Assembly: GCA_903904605.1 (NCBI GenBank)
Contig: CAIVDC010000086.1
Location: forward strand, 1 to 64,000
Direction: 5' to 3'
Length of the DNA stretch: 64,000 nucleotides
DNA from: an uncultured Sterolibacterium sp.
GTDB lineage: Bacteria; Pseudomonadota; Gammaproteobacteria; Burkholderiales; Rhodocyclaceae
The position numbers were made by a program, and so were the translations under genes. Every line of letters starts with the position of its first letter. Positions within the stretch are counted from its first letter, which is position 1. The notes beneath the pieces were generated by a model that saw only the letters and a list, made by a program, of their open reading frames with translations, made no database searches and was not told the DNA's origin. Shown piece by piece: positions 1 to 8,713 of the stretch.

Positions 1-32
1 CCATTCGCCGCCCTTTAGCACTTTACCGCTGC

Positions 33-117
<85 letters not shown>

Positions 118-244
118 AGCGAAACGGCTAATTTTGGGCCCTTTGAACGGGAAAGTCAAGCCTACTTGAGCATATGCCAGTCGGACGACGCCCGCGGACA
201 AGAAAGCCGCGTAGAATCCGTCGCACCGGATAACCGATGACAGC

Positions 245-1654
245 ATGAACACCCAAAGTTACACCGCGCGCCGGGTGTTGCCGTCGCAGCAGTTCATCTC
301 AGCCATGAGGCAACGCTTTGGCGGCGACTTTTCAACCGCGGAGGCGGTCTGCGGCCAGCACGGCAGGGACGAGTCCGCCATGCCGCCGGTGCCGCCCGAC
401 GCCGTGCTGTTCGCGCAAACGACTGACCAGGTAGCCGAAGCGGTCAAGCTCTGCCGCGCCTACCGCGTCCCGATCATTCCCTTTGGTACGGGCACGTCGC
501 TCGAGGGGCACCTGTTTGCGATCCACGGCGGCCTTTCGATCGACCTGTCGGGCATGAATCATGTGCTTGCAGTGCGCCCTGAGGATCTCGACGCCACGGT
601 ACAGGCTGGCGTCACGAGAAAGCGTTTGAACAACGAACTGCACGGCACCGGACTCTTCTTCCCAATCGACCCCGGCGCCGACGCCAGCCTGGGCGGCATG
701 GCGGCCACCCGCGCCTCAGGCACCAATGCCGTGCGCTACGGAACCATGCGCGACAATGTCCTGGGCATGACGGTGGTGACTGCCGACGGCCGCATCATCA
801 AGACCGGCAGCCGCGCCAGGAAGTCCGCCGCCGGCTACGACCTGACCCGGCTGTTCATCGGCTCCGAAGGCACGCTAGGCGTCATCACCGAACTCACCGT
901 CCGGTTGTACCCGATCCCGGAGGCTATCTCGGCTGCGGTTTGCGCATTTCCCATGATCGCCGATGCGGTGAACTCGGTGATCCAGACCATCCAGCTCGGC
1001 GTGCCGGTGGCACGCATCGAATTGCTCGACGCGATGGCGATCAAGGCCATCAACCGCCACAGCAAGACTGCTCTGCGCGAGTCCCCGACTTTGTTCTTCG
1101 AATTCCACGGTTCGCCGGCCGGGGTCGGGGAGCAGGCCCGGGCAGTCCAGAGCATCGCCGGCGAACATGGCGGCATGGATTTCGACTGGGCAACCCGGCC
1201 CGAGGACAGAAGTCGCCTCTGGCAGGCGCGCCACGACGCCTACTACGCCTGCCTGGGCCTGAGGCCAGGGTCGCGGGCCCTGACGACCGACGTCTGCGTG
1301 CCGATTTCCCGTCTGGCCGAATGCATCGTCGAGAGCGTAGCGGATGTTGCAGCCTCGGGCATGATCGCCCCCCTGGTCGGTCATGTCGGCGATGGCAACT
1401 TTCACATGGCAATTCTCGTCGACCCCGACGACAGCGGCGACCTCGAACGCGCTCACGGTCTGTCAGCGCGGATGGTCGAGCGGGCCCTGCGCATGGAAGG
1501 CAGTTGCACTGGCGAGCACGGCATCGGCATCGGCAAACAGAAGTACCTCGCCCTGGAGCATGGCGAGGCCGCAATCGACGTAATGCGCTCGGTGAAGTGT
1601 GCGCTGGACCCGGACAACTTGATGAATCCTGGTAAGATCCTGCCGCCTGCCTGA
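245..1654 (+). CDS. FAD-linked D-2-hydroxyacid (D-lactate type) dehydrogenase
   Basis: A 469-residue flavoprotein with an N-terminal FAD_binding_4 (VAO/PCMH) domain and a C-terminal FAD-oxidase_C domain. PFGTGTSLEGH near residue 79 contacts FAD. HVGDGNFH near 380 and GEHGIGIGK near 423 are signatures of the GlcD / D-lactate dehydrogenase (LDHD) branch, and NPGK closes the protein as usual. Such enzymes oxidise D-lactate or related D-2-hydroxyacids to 2-oxoacids and pass electrons to cytochrome c or quinone. There is no iron-sulfur subunit partner (GlcEF-like) next to it, so it is probably single-subunit. The following gene 75 nt downstream consumes 2-oxoacids, so an aryllactate substrate is plausible but is inference. 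The ATG at 245 gives full family length, although no strong ribosome binding site is visible. Confidence 0.88.
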   Translation: MNTQSYTARRVLPSQQFISAMRQRFGGDFSTAEAVCGQHGRDESAMPPVPPDAVLFAQTTDQVAEAVKLCRAYRVPIIPFGTGTSLEGHLFAIHGGLSIDLSGMNHVLAVRPEDLDATVQAGVTRKRLNNELHGTGLFFPIDPGADASLGGMAATRASGTNAVRYGTMRDNVLGMTVVTADGRIIKTGSRARKSAAGYDLTRLFIGSEGTLGVITELTVRLYPIPEAISAAVCAFPMIADAVNSVIQTIQLGVPVARIELLDAMAIKAINRHSKTALRESPTLFFEFHGSPAGVGEQARAVQSIAGEHGGMDFDWATRPEDRSRLWQARHDAYYACLGLRPGSRALTTDVCVPISRLAECIVESVADVAASGMIAPLVGHVGDGNFHMAILVDPDDSGDLERAHGLSARMVERALRMEGSCTGEHGIGIGKQKYLALEHGEAAIDVMRSVKCALDPDNLMNPGKILPPA

Positions 1655-1729
1655 CCGGGCAAGCGGCGACAGAACCCTGCTCAAAAGGCAGGGGATGACC
1701 CACCCAAAACACAATTTTGAGGGGATGAC

Positions 1730-4700
1730 ATGATGCGCGAGAAGATCACGCTTGACGACAAATACACGCTGGACCACGGTCGGGTCTTCCTGACCGGAAC
1801 CCAGGCGCTGACACGCCTGCCGATGCTGCAACGAGACCGCGATGTAGCGGCGGGACTCAATACCGCCGGCTACGTCTCCGGCTATCGAGGCTCGCCTCTC
1901 GGGGGGCTCGACCAGACCCTGGGACAGGCGAAGCGGCACCTCGTCCAACACCACATCGTGTTCCAGCCGGGGATGAACGAAGATATCGCCGCCACCGCTA
2001 TCTGGGGCACGCAACAGGTGAATCTCTTCCCCGGCGCCCGGTACGACGGCGTCTTCGCCATGTGGTACGGCAAAGGGCCGGGGGTCGATCGCTGCGGCGA
2101 CGTATTCAAGCACGCCAACTCTGCCGGCACCTGGAAGCATGGCGGCGTCCTGGTCGTGGCCGGCGACGATCACGCCGCGCGCTCCTCGACCGTAGCGCAC
2201 CAGAGCGAACATGCGTTCAAGGCTGCGATGATGCCCGTGCTCGCCCCTGCCGGCGTCCAGGAATATCTCGACCTCGGCCTGCACGGCTACGCGCTGTCCC
2301 GCTACTCGGGCTGCTGGGTGGCTTTCAAGGCGGTGGCAGACACCGTCGAATCCTCGGCGTCGGTCCTGATATCGCCCGAGCGCCTCGATATCCTCATTCC
2401 CACGGATTTTGTATTGCCTGCCGGCGGTCTCAACATTCGCCTGCCGGACGACCGCCTGACCCAGGAAGCGCGCCTGCTCAACTTCAAGCTCTATGCCGCG
2501 CTGGCCTATTGCCGGGCGAACAAGCTCAACCGCATCGTCATCGATTCGTCCGATGCCGCAAGGCCCGCCCGGCTGGGCATCGTCACCTGCGGCAAAAGTT
2601 ATCTCGACGTGCGCCAGGCCTTCGACGACCTCGGTATCGACGATGCGGAGGCCGCCGCGATCGGCATCCGTCTCTACAAAGTCGGCATGGTCTGGCCCCT
2701 GGAAGCGGAAGGTGTGCGGCAGTTCGCCCAGGGACTGGAGGAAATCCTGGTCATCGAGGAGAAGCGCCAGTTGCTCGAATACCAATTGAAGGAGGAACTC
2801 TACAATTGGCGCGAAGACGTCAGGCCGCGGGTCATCGGCAAGTTCGACGAAAAGGGCGAATGGGCCTTGCCCCATGGCGAATGGCTGCTGCCGGCGACCG
2901 GCGAACTGTCACCCGCCCAGATAGCGCGGGTCATCGCCAGCCGCATTGCCCGTTTCCATACCTCCGACAAGATACGCGCCCGCCTGGCTTTTCTCGAAGC
3001 GAAGGAACAGGCGCTCACGAAAAGTATCGTCCCGGTCGCGCGTATCCCCTACTTCTGTCCCGGCTGTCCGCACAACACCTCGACCCGGCTGCCCGAGGGA
3101 AGCCGGGGCATAGCAGGCATCGGTTGCCATTTCATGGTGACCTGGATGAACCGCAACACCTTGTCCTCCTCCCACATGGGCGGCGAAGGTGCGGCATGGC
3201 TCGGGCAGGCCCCTTTCAGCAACGAAAAGCATGTCTTCGCGAATCTCGGCGACGGCACCTACTTTCACTCGGGCTCGCTGGCGATACGCGCCGCTGTCGC
3301 GGCGAACGTTCCTATCACCTACAAGATTCTCTACAACGACGCCGTCGCCATGACTGGCGGACAGCCGGTCGACGGCGAACTGACCGTGCCCCGGATCGCG
3401 CACCAGCTGACGGCGGAAGGCGTGCATCAGATCGTCGTCGTCACCGACGGGAGCCGGCGCGCATACGGCCGCTCGGACCTGCCGCACGATGTGTCGCTGC
3501 GCCATCGCAACGAGCTCGACGTCGTGCAGCGCGAACTGCGCGAATACCCAGGCGTCTCCGCGCTGATCTACGACCAAACCTGCGCTGCCGAAAAGCGTCG
3601 GCGGAGAAAGCGCGGAACCTTCCCGGATCCGCAACGACGGGTATTCATCAATGAGGCTGTTTGCGAAGGCTGCGGCGACTGCGGTGCGGAATCCAATTGC
3701 CTCGCAGTGATCCCCGTGGAAACCCCCTTGGGCCGCAAGCGCGCCATCGACCAGGGCCCCTGCAACAAGGATTTCTCCTGTCTCAAAGGCTTATGCCCGA
3801 GCTTCGTCACCGTTCATGGCGGCAGGCTGAAGCCAGGCAAGGCAGCGCAGGCCTCGGGCAAGTTCGCCGAACTGCCGGCGCCCGAAATTCCGGCAACGGG
3901 CGAACCTTACGGCATGCTCATCACCGGCGTGGGCGGCACGGGGGTGGTGACCATCGGCGCATTGATCGGCATGGCGGCGCACATCGACGGCAAGGGCGTG
4001 ACCGTGCTCGACATGACCGGCCTCGCGCAAAAAGGCGGCGCGGTGTATTCCCATGTGCGCATCTGCGACGAGCCCGAACGACTCAACGCGGTGCGCATCG
4101 CGACCGGCGAGGCCGACGCGGTGATCGGCGGCGATGCCGTCGTCACTGCCAGTCCCGAGGCACTGGCCAAGATGGCCGCGGGCCGCACGCGCGTGGTCAT
4201 GAATAGCGCCACGACGCCGACCGCCGAATTCACCCACAACCCGGACTGGCAGTTTCCCCTTGAGAAATTGTGCGCCTCGGTGAGCGACGCGGTGGGCAAC
4301 GGGTCCGCCCACTTTCTCGACGCCAACCGGCTCGCCACCCGCCTCCTGGGCGAAACCCTGGCCAGCAACCTGTTTCTGCTCGGTCATGCCTGGCAACTGG
4401 GCATGGTCCCGGTGTCGCTTGCTGCCCTGGACCGCGCCATCGAGTTGAACGGCACGGCCATCGACATGAACCGCAAGGCATTTCTGTGGGGCCGCCGCGC
4501 CGCCGTGGACCTCCGCGCCGTGGAGGCGTTGCTGCACGATGCCCAAACGCCGGAGGTTAAGGGCGAACCGGCTCTGGATGAAATCATCGCCCTGCGGGTC
4601 GCCTATCTCACTGCCTATCAGGACGCGGCCTACGCCGCCCGCTACCAGGCCCTGGTAGCCAAAGTCCTTGCCGCCGAAACGCAGTCCGGCCGGCCGGACT

Positions 4701-5215
4701 GCAGCATCAGCGCAGCCGTTGCACGTTATTACTTCAAGCTGCTGGCAATCAAGGACGAATACGAAGTCGCCCGACTCTACGCCGAGACCGACTTCGCAGA
4801 CCGGGTCGAGCGGGTATTCGAGGGCGACTACAGCCTCCGCTTCCATCTCGCCCCGCCGCTTTTCGCCAGGACCGATCCGGTCAGCGGCAGGGCGGTCAAG
4901 ATGGAATTCGGTCCGTGGATGATGCCGGTCCTGCGCGGACTGGCAAAGCTGAAAGGCCTGCGCGGCGGCTTCTGGGATATCTTCGCCCGAAGCGCCGAGC
5001 GTCGTCGGGAGAGGCAATTGATCGCCGACTACGAAGCAGATGTCGGTATGATGCTGGCCGGACCGCTCGCCAAGCCCTCGCCCGAGGCGCTCCTGGCCGC
5101 GCTCGAACTCGCCCGTTGGCCGGAAGAGATCCGCGGTTTCGGCCAGGTCAAGGCGAATTCCATCACTGCGACGGAAGGCAAGCGCCAGGCATTGCGCCAG
5201 AGGCTGCGCTGTTGA
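1730..5215 (+). CDS. fused indolepyruvate (arylpyruvate):ferredoxin oxidoreductase
   Basis: A 1161-residue single-chain enzyme fusing the IorA-type thiamine diphosphate subunit with the IorB-type gamma subunit. It oxidatively decarboxylates aryl or branched 2-oxoacids to acyl-CoA, reducing ferredoxin. The N-terminal pyrimidine-binding part (GYRGSPLGGLD) is followed by CPGCPHNTS near residue 443. A ThDP core (GDGTYFHSGSLAIRAA) comes next, then a 4Fe-4S cluster region starting CEGCGDCG near 645 with further cysteines to CLKGLCPSF. The gamma domain GVGGTGVVT lies near 734. GAGGGG-like purines lie about 8 nt before tandem ATGs (1730 and 1733); either may start. The gene overlaps the next by TGATG. 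Fused forms like this are common in Betaproteobacteria and serve phenylalanine/tryptophan catabolism; the exact substrate cannot be read from sequence. Confidence 0.92.
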   Translation: MMREKITLDDKYTLDHGRVFLTGTQALTRLPMLQRDRDVAAGLNTAGYVSGYRGSPLGGLDQTLGQAKRHLVQHHIVFQPGMNEDIAATAIWGTQQVNLFPGARYDGVFAMWYGKGPGVDRCGDVFKHANSAGTWKHGGVLVVAGDDHAARSSTVAHQSEHAFKAAMMPVLAPAGVQEYLDLGLHGYALSRYSGCWVAFKAVADTVESSASVLISPERLDILIPTDFVLPAGGLNIRLPDDRLTQEARLLNFKLYAALAYCRANKLNRIVIDSSDAARPARLGIVTCGKSYLDVRQAFDDLGIDDAEAAAIGIRLYKVGMVWPLEAEGVRQFAQGLEEILVIEEKRQLLEYQLKEELYNWREDVRPRVIGKFDEKGEWALPHGEWLLPATGELSPAQIARVIASRIARFHTSDKIRARLAFLEAKEQALTKSIVPVARIPYFCPGCPHNTSTRLPEGSRGIAGIGCHFMVTWMNRNTLSSSHMGGEGAAWLGQAPFSNEKHVFANLGDGTYFHSGSLAIRAAVAANVPITYKILYNDAVAMTGGQPVDGELTVPRIAHQLTAEGVHQIVVVTDGSRRAYGRSDLPHDVSLRHRNELDVVQRELREYPGVSALIYDQTCAAEKRRRRKRGTFPDPQRRVFINEAVCEGCGDCGAESNCLAVIPVETPLGRKRAIDQGPCNKDFSCLKGLCPSFVTVHGGRLKPGKAAQASGKFAELPAPEIPATGEPYGMLITGVGGTGVVTIGALIGMAAHIDGKGVTVLDMTGLAQKGGAVYSHVRICDEPERLNAVRIATGEADAVIGGDAVVTASPEALAKMAAGRTRVVMNSATTPTAEFTHNPDWQFPLEKLCASVSDAVGNGSAHFLDANRLATRLLGETLASNLFLLGHAWQLGMVPVSLAALDRAIELNGTAIDMNRKAFLWGRRAAVDLRAVEALLHDAQTPEVKGEPALDEIIALRVAYLTAYQDAAYAARYQALVAKVLAAETQSGRPDCSISAAVARYYFKLLAIKDEYEVARLYAETDFADRVERVFEGDYSLRFHLAPPLFARTDPVSGRAVKMEFGPWMMPVLRGLAKLKGLRGGFWDIFARSAERRRERQLIADYEADVGMMLAGPLAKPSPEALLAALELARWPEEIRGFGQVKANSITATEGKRQALRQRLRC

Positions 5216-5964
5216 TGTCGCCGCTGCGCACGGCCCTCGTTGCACAGCTTCTCGGCGGCGCCATCGCCGCCTCCCTGATTCAGATCGCCTACCCCACGCT
5301 GTTCGCCGCGCCACTCATCGCCGCTGCCGTACAGGGAATCTGCGCCGCCTTGGTGAGCCACAAGCTGGGCGCGCCGAAATGGTGGCTGGCCATCCATCTT
5401 GCCTTCCTGCCGGCGACACTCTGGGTGAGCAAACTGGGCAGCGATCTGAACATCAATCCAACCTGGTATCTCGCCTGTTTCGCGGCCTTGCTGCTGATCT
5501 TCTGGCGCACCGACAAGAGCCAGGTGCCTCTTTATTTCAGCAACGCCGCCACCGCCTCGGCACTGGTCCGACTGTTGCCCAATCTTCCCTGCCGGGTCGT
5601 GGATCTGGGCTGCGGCGACGGCAGGCTTCTGCGCAGGCTCGCCTCAATGCGCCCGGACTGCTCCTTCGTCGGCATCGAACACGCCCCATTGCCCTGGCTT
5701 TGGGCAAAGTTGGCGAGCATGCAGCGGCGCAACCTGCTCATTCGCTACGGCGATTTCTGGCGCCTTCAGCTCGATCCTTTCGACCTCGTCTATGCTTTCC
5801 TCTCGCCGGTTCCGATGCCGCGCCTGACTGCCAAGGCCCGCGCCGAAATGCGCAGCGGCACGCTGCTGGTCAGCAACAGTTTCGCCGCCGCCGACGTCAA
5901 TTGCGAACTCAGCATCGAAGTCGGCGACCGGCGCGGCACGGTCCTCCACTGTTATCGGATGTAA
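5215..5964 (+). CDS. membrane-anchored SAM-dependent methyltransferase
   Basis: 249 residues. The ATG at 5215 overlaps the stop of the upstream oxidoreductase (TGATG), suggesting translational coupling; an open frame extends further upstream but runs inside the preceding gene. The first roughly 100 residues hold three or four hydrophobic segments (for example LVAQLLGGAIAASLI and WYLACFAALLLIFW), then a class I methyltransferase domain with motif I VDLGCGDGR near residue 128, an acidic motif II (VGIEHA) and YAFLSPVPM. Substrate unknown. It could modify a lipid, quinone or membrane protein. No specific family beyond the SAM-methyltransferase fold is claimed. Confidence 0.75.
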   Translation: MSPLRTALVAQLLGGAIAASLIQIAYPTLFAAPLIAAAVQGICAALVSHKLGAPKWWLAIHLAFLPATLWVSKLGSDLNINPTWYLACFAALLLIFWRTDKSQVPLYFSNAATASALVRLLPNLPCRVVDLGCGDGRLLRRLASMRPDCSFVGIEHAPLPWLWAKLASMQRRNLLIRYGDFWRLQLDPFDLVYAFLSPVPMPRLTAKARAEMRSGTLLVSNSFAAADVNCELSIEVGDRRGTVLHCYRM

Positions 5965-6090
5965 GACCGGCCCGGACGAAATAGGGGCCGATTGCCTTGC
6001 ATTTCGCCGCATCGCTCACCCGGCGTTTCGCCAATAATCCCAGCCTGACGTAAGCCTTGGGCGAGAATGCCTCAAGGCAGAGGAGGCATC

Positions 6091-6795
6091 ATGGCTGACA
6101 TCATCTGTGTCATCGGCAACAAGGGCGGCACCGGCAAGACCACGCTCTCCCACATGCTGTGCCAGGGAATGGGACTGCTCGGGAAGCGCTCGGTCTGCGT
6201 GTTGACCGACACGCACCGCGACCCTCTCAATCCGGAGGGCCGCCGCTATCTGACCGCCGATGCCCGTACCCGCGAATCCCTGGCAAAAGTCGCCGACAAG
6301 ATCCGCTCGCTCGAGGCCTGGCTCGGCGTCATCGACGGCGGCGGCAACCGCAGCGAGATGGACCGAAGACTTTACGGGCTCGCCGATCTGGTGCTCTTGC
6401 CGTTTCGTGATTCGCACGAGGACGTTCGCACCGTTATCCGCGACCTCGAACTCTTCCCGCGCGCCTATGCCGTACCGATGCAATGGCCGACCAATGCCTG
6501 GCAAAGAGAGGCGGCGGAAAAAACCGTGAGAGACTATCTCGGGCCCTACCGAGACCGCATCCTGGAACCCGTATTCACCTTGTCGGCTACCAAGCTGCTG
6601 CTGCAGGACCAACTGCCCGGCGCACTGCCGACGCCGCTGGCCAATGCCTGTCGCGGCATGGCGCATCAGGTACTCGATCTGTTGCAGCTTTCCGTCGATG
6701 ACGATATCGGGGAGCAGGAAGGCGCCCGCCCGCAGCTTCCCATCGCGACGCAGACGGTGGCCGGACGGGCAATTGCGCCGTCGGCCCGGCCCTGA
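6091..6795 (+). CDS. orphan ParA/MinD-like ATPase
   Basis: 234 residues starting at ATG 6091, chosen because GAGGAGG lies 6 nt upstream; an in-frame ATG at 6067 lacks such a site. The deviant Walker A GNKGGTGKTT at residues 9-18 is the ParA/MinD/SIMIBI signature. DGGGN near residue 88 takes the place of the usual Walker A' / switch region. The C-terminal 40 residues are low complexity. ParA-type ATPases position plasmids, chromosomes or large complexes, or drive plasmid-like partition, but no parB or target gene is adjacent. It converges on the response regulator gene 6 nt away. PhaM, a granule-nucleoid linker, lies 0.7 kb further on, which invites a link but does not prove it. Confidence 0.8.
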   Translation: MADIICVIGNKGGTGKTTLSHMLCQGMGLLGKRSVCVLTDTHRDPLNPEGRRYLTADARTRESLAKVADKIRSLEAWLGVIDGGGNRSEMDRRLYGLADLVLLPFRDSHEDVRTVIRDLELFPRAYAVPMQWPTNAWQREAAEKTVRDYLGPYRDRILEPVFTLSATKLLLQDQLPGALPTPLANACRGMAHQVLDLLQLSVDDDIGEQEGARPQLPIATQTVAGRAIAPSARP

Positions 6796-6801
6796 GGCGG
6801 A

Positions 6802-7434
6802 CTAGAGCCTGGCGGGTTTTTTCTTGTTCACCACCAGGAGCGCCTGGCCGCGGTTCGATACCTTCAATGCCTTGAAGATGGCAGAGACGTGAATCTTGAC
6901 CGTGCCCTCGGTCAGACCGAGCAGATCGGCGATCTCCCGGTTGGTTTTGCCTTGGCCGAGCAGCTCCAGCACCCTCATCTGTCCGGCAGTAATGCCATAG
7001 CGCTCGCCCAGGGAGCGGCCGCCGTTTGCCTCCTGCAACTGCGGCGGCAGGAATACGATACCGGAGAGGACCTGGCGCAGGGCGTCGAGAAGGTCTTCGC
7101 TTGAACTGTATTTCGGCACGAAACCGGACGCGCCCTGGCGCATTGCCCTTGCCACGGTATCCGGGTCGTCAAGCGCGGACAGGATGACGACGGGCAGGGT
7201 CGGGAAGCGCTTGCGCAGCACACCGAGAAAGGCCATGCCGTTGATGCCGGGCAACATCAGATCAAGCAGCAGCATGTCAAAATCTTCAGTCTGCAGGCGC
7301 CTCAGCGCTTCATCTGCGTCCTGGGCGCCGGCGCAGCTGACCTGGTCCTCAAGCTGATGCAGGGTCTGCATCAAACCCTCGCGGACCAGCGCATGATCGT
7401 CGACAACCAGAAGTTTCAGCACGGCGGTCACCAT
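6802..7434 (-). CDS. NarL/FixJ-family response regulator
   Basis: 210 residues. The receiver domain (residues 7-120) shows the acidic pocket VDDH, phospho-acceptor D58 in LLLDLMLPG, and conserved K108 in FVPKYSS. A LuxR-type helix-turn-helix covers residues 145-200 ([19 protein letters not shown]...[13 protein letters not shown]). This is a two-component output regulator, but no histidine kinase gene is next to it, so its partner is encoded elsewhere. It is transcribed divergently from phaM across 92 nt and could regulate that gene. No operator is recognisable by eye. Confidence 0.92.
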   Translation of the reverse strand: MVTAVLKLLVVDDHALVREGLMQTLHQLEDQVSCAGAQDADEALRRLQTEDFDMLLLDLMLPGINGMAFLGVLRKRFPTLPVVILSALDDPDTVARAMRQGASGFVPKYSSSEDLLDALRQVLSGIVFLPPQLQEANGGRSLGERYGITAGQMRVLELLGQGKTNREIADLLGLTEGTVKIHVSAIFKALKVSNRGQALLVVNKKKPARL

Positions 7435-7526
7435 CGGGAGGAATATGACGTTTATTAGTCTAACGCAATTTCCGCCGTCTTGCCTCTTTACGTTAATATT
7501 GGCGGGTAACCAACCTGGAGCTGGCC

Positions 7527-7877
7527 ATGTCCGACGCGCAGCAGGATCCCCTCGAGTTTCTCAAATCGATGTGGGGCAGCATGGGCTTTCCTCTGCCCGG
7601 AATGGTAACGCCGACCGTCGACGTGGGCGAACTGGACAAGCGCATCACCGACCTCAAGGCGGTGGAAGGCTGGCTCAAGATGAACCTCGGCATGCTGCAA
7701 ATCTCCATCCAGGGCCTGGAAATGCAGCGCGCCACGCTGACCGCGATACAATCACTCGGCCAGGCGGATCCCTCGGCGAATCCCTTTGCCAGTCCGGGCT
7801 TGTGGCCGTGGGGCATCATCCAGCAGGCGGCAGACGCCGCCGGCGCTCCTCCAGAAAAACCCGAAGACAAGACTTAG
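7527..7877 (+). CDS. phaM: PhaM-like polyhydroxyalkanoate granule protein
   Basis: 116 residues. The N-terminal [14 protein letters not shown], the central [26 protein letters not shown] and [18 protein letters not shown] match my recollection of the PhaM family of Betaproteobacteria. PhaM activates PHA synthase PhaC and tethers storage granules to the nucleoid. In Cupriavidus necator, PhaM is longer and has a basic PAKKA-type DNA-binding tail; here the C-terminus is short and acidic (PPEKPEDKT). The granule function is therefore inferred, and DNA binding may be missing. GGAG lies 7 nt before ATG 7527. The downstream pseudouridine synthase starts 14 nt after the stop. Confidence 0.75.
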   Translation: MSDAQQDPLEFLKSMWGSMGFPLPGMVTPTVDVGELDKRITDLKAVEGWLKMNLGMLQISIQGLEMQRATLTAIQSLGQADPSANPFASPGLWPWGIIQQAADAAGAPPEKPEDKT

Positions 7878-7891
7878 CCCCCCGCGTCCAA

Positions 7892-8623
7892 ATGGAAAAG
7901 GTACGTGTATCCAAGCTGATGTCAGAACAGGGGTTGTGCTCCCGTCGGGAGGCGGACGCTTACATAGAGCGCGGCTGGGTTTATGTGGATGGCGTGATGG
8001 TGAGCGAACTGGGTTTCCGGGTCCTGCCCGATCAAAAGATCACCCTCAGCCAATCGGCACAGAAAAGCCAGCTGGCTCTCGTGACGATACTGCTCAACAA
8101 GCCGGTTGGCTATGTCTCGGCCCAGCCTGAACAGGGCTACCGTCCGGCGGTAAGCCTGATCAATCCGGATTCTCGCTTCGCCGGCGACAAATCGCCGCTG
8201 CGCTTCAGCGCGGTCCATCTCAAGGGCCTGGCACCTGCGGGTCGTCTGGACATTGATTCCCAGGGACTCCTGGTGCTGACGCAAGACGGGCGCATCGCCA
8301 AGACGCTCATCGGCGACGATTCTGGCGTGGAAAAGGAATATCTGGTGCGTGTCGCAGGCCAGCTCCCGGAGAAAGGCCTTGCCCTGCTGAAGCACGGCTT
8401 GAGCCTCGACGGCGAAGCGCTGAAACCGGCCAAGGTCAGCTGGCAGAACGAAGACCAGCTGCGCTTCGTCCTGCGCCAGGGGAAGAAGCGCCAGATCCGC
8501 CGCATGTGCGAACAGGTAGGTCTCACCGTGCTGGGCTTGAAACGTGTCCGCATCGGCAGCGTCTCCCTGGGCGACCTGCCGGAAGGGAAATGGCGCTACC
8601 TTCGGCCGGACGAACGCTTCTGA
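7892..8623 (+). CDS. 23S rRNA pseudouridine synthase, RluF/RsuA type
   Basis: 243 residues beginning [28 protein letters not shown], the S4 RNA-binding domain. The RsuA/RluB/E/F catalytic domain follows, with [11 protein letters not shown] and the active-site aspartate D120 in [17 protein letters not shown]. The C-terminal [16 protein letters not shown] is the family's conserved motif. It isomerises a uridine in ribosomal RNA; overall layout is closest to RluF (23S U2604), but the specific target is not proven. The open frame extends upstream in the same frame as far as 7445, but that stretch is the shadow of phaM. ATG 7892 begins exactly at the S4 domain. Confidence 0.85.
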   Translation: MEKVRVSKLMSEQGLCSRREADAYIERGWVYVDGVMVSELGFRVLPDQKITLSQSAQKSQLALVTILLNKPVGYVSAQPEQGYRPAVSLINPDSRFAGDKSPLRFSAVHLKGLAPAGRLDIDSQGLLVLTQDGRIAKTLIGDDSGVEKEYLVRVAGQLPEKGLALLKHGLSLDGEALKPAKVSWQNEDQLRFVLRQGKKRQIRRMCEQVGLTVLGLKRVRIGSVSLGDLPEGKWRYLRPDERF

Positions 8624-8713
8624 GGCCGCCCCGGGAGAAAGGACGCGCCGAACCCGGCGCAAAGCACGCTCAGCGAGCCACCGTCGCCCCTTATCAGGGG
8701 AAAGGGAGGCCGG

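Noticed and set aside
1-32. Possible tRNA-Gly start (GCGGCGAATGG on the minus strand) just after tRNA-Tyr
   Set aside because: Only about 11 nt are visible and they do not clearly match a tRNA-Gly 5' end; not supportable.
3791-5314. Long minus-strand open frame opposite the indolepyruvate oxidoreductase
   Set aside because: High GC makes long antisense frames common; it has no ribosome binding site or recognisable motifs, and the plus strand encodes a well-conserved enzyme.
8687-8700. Small CCCCT/AGGGG hairpin between the pseudouridine synthase and ligase genes
   Set aside because: Five base pairs, with no U-tract on either strand; too weak to call a terminator.
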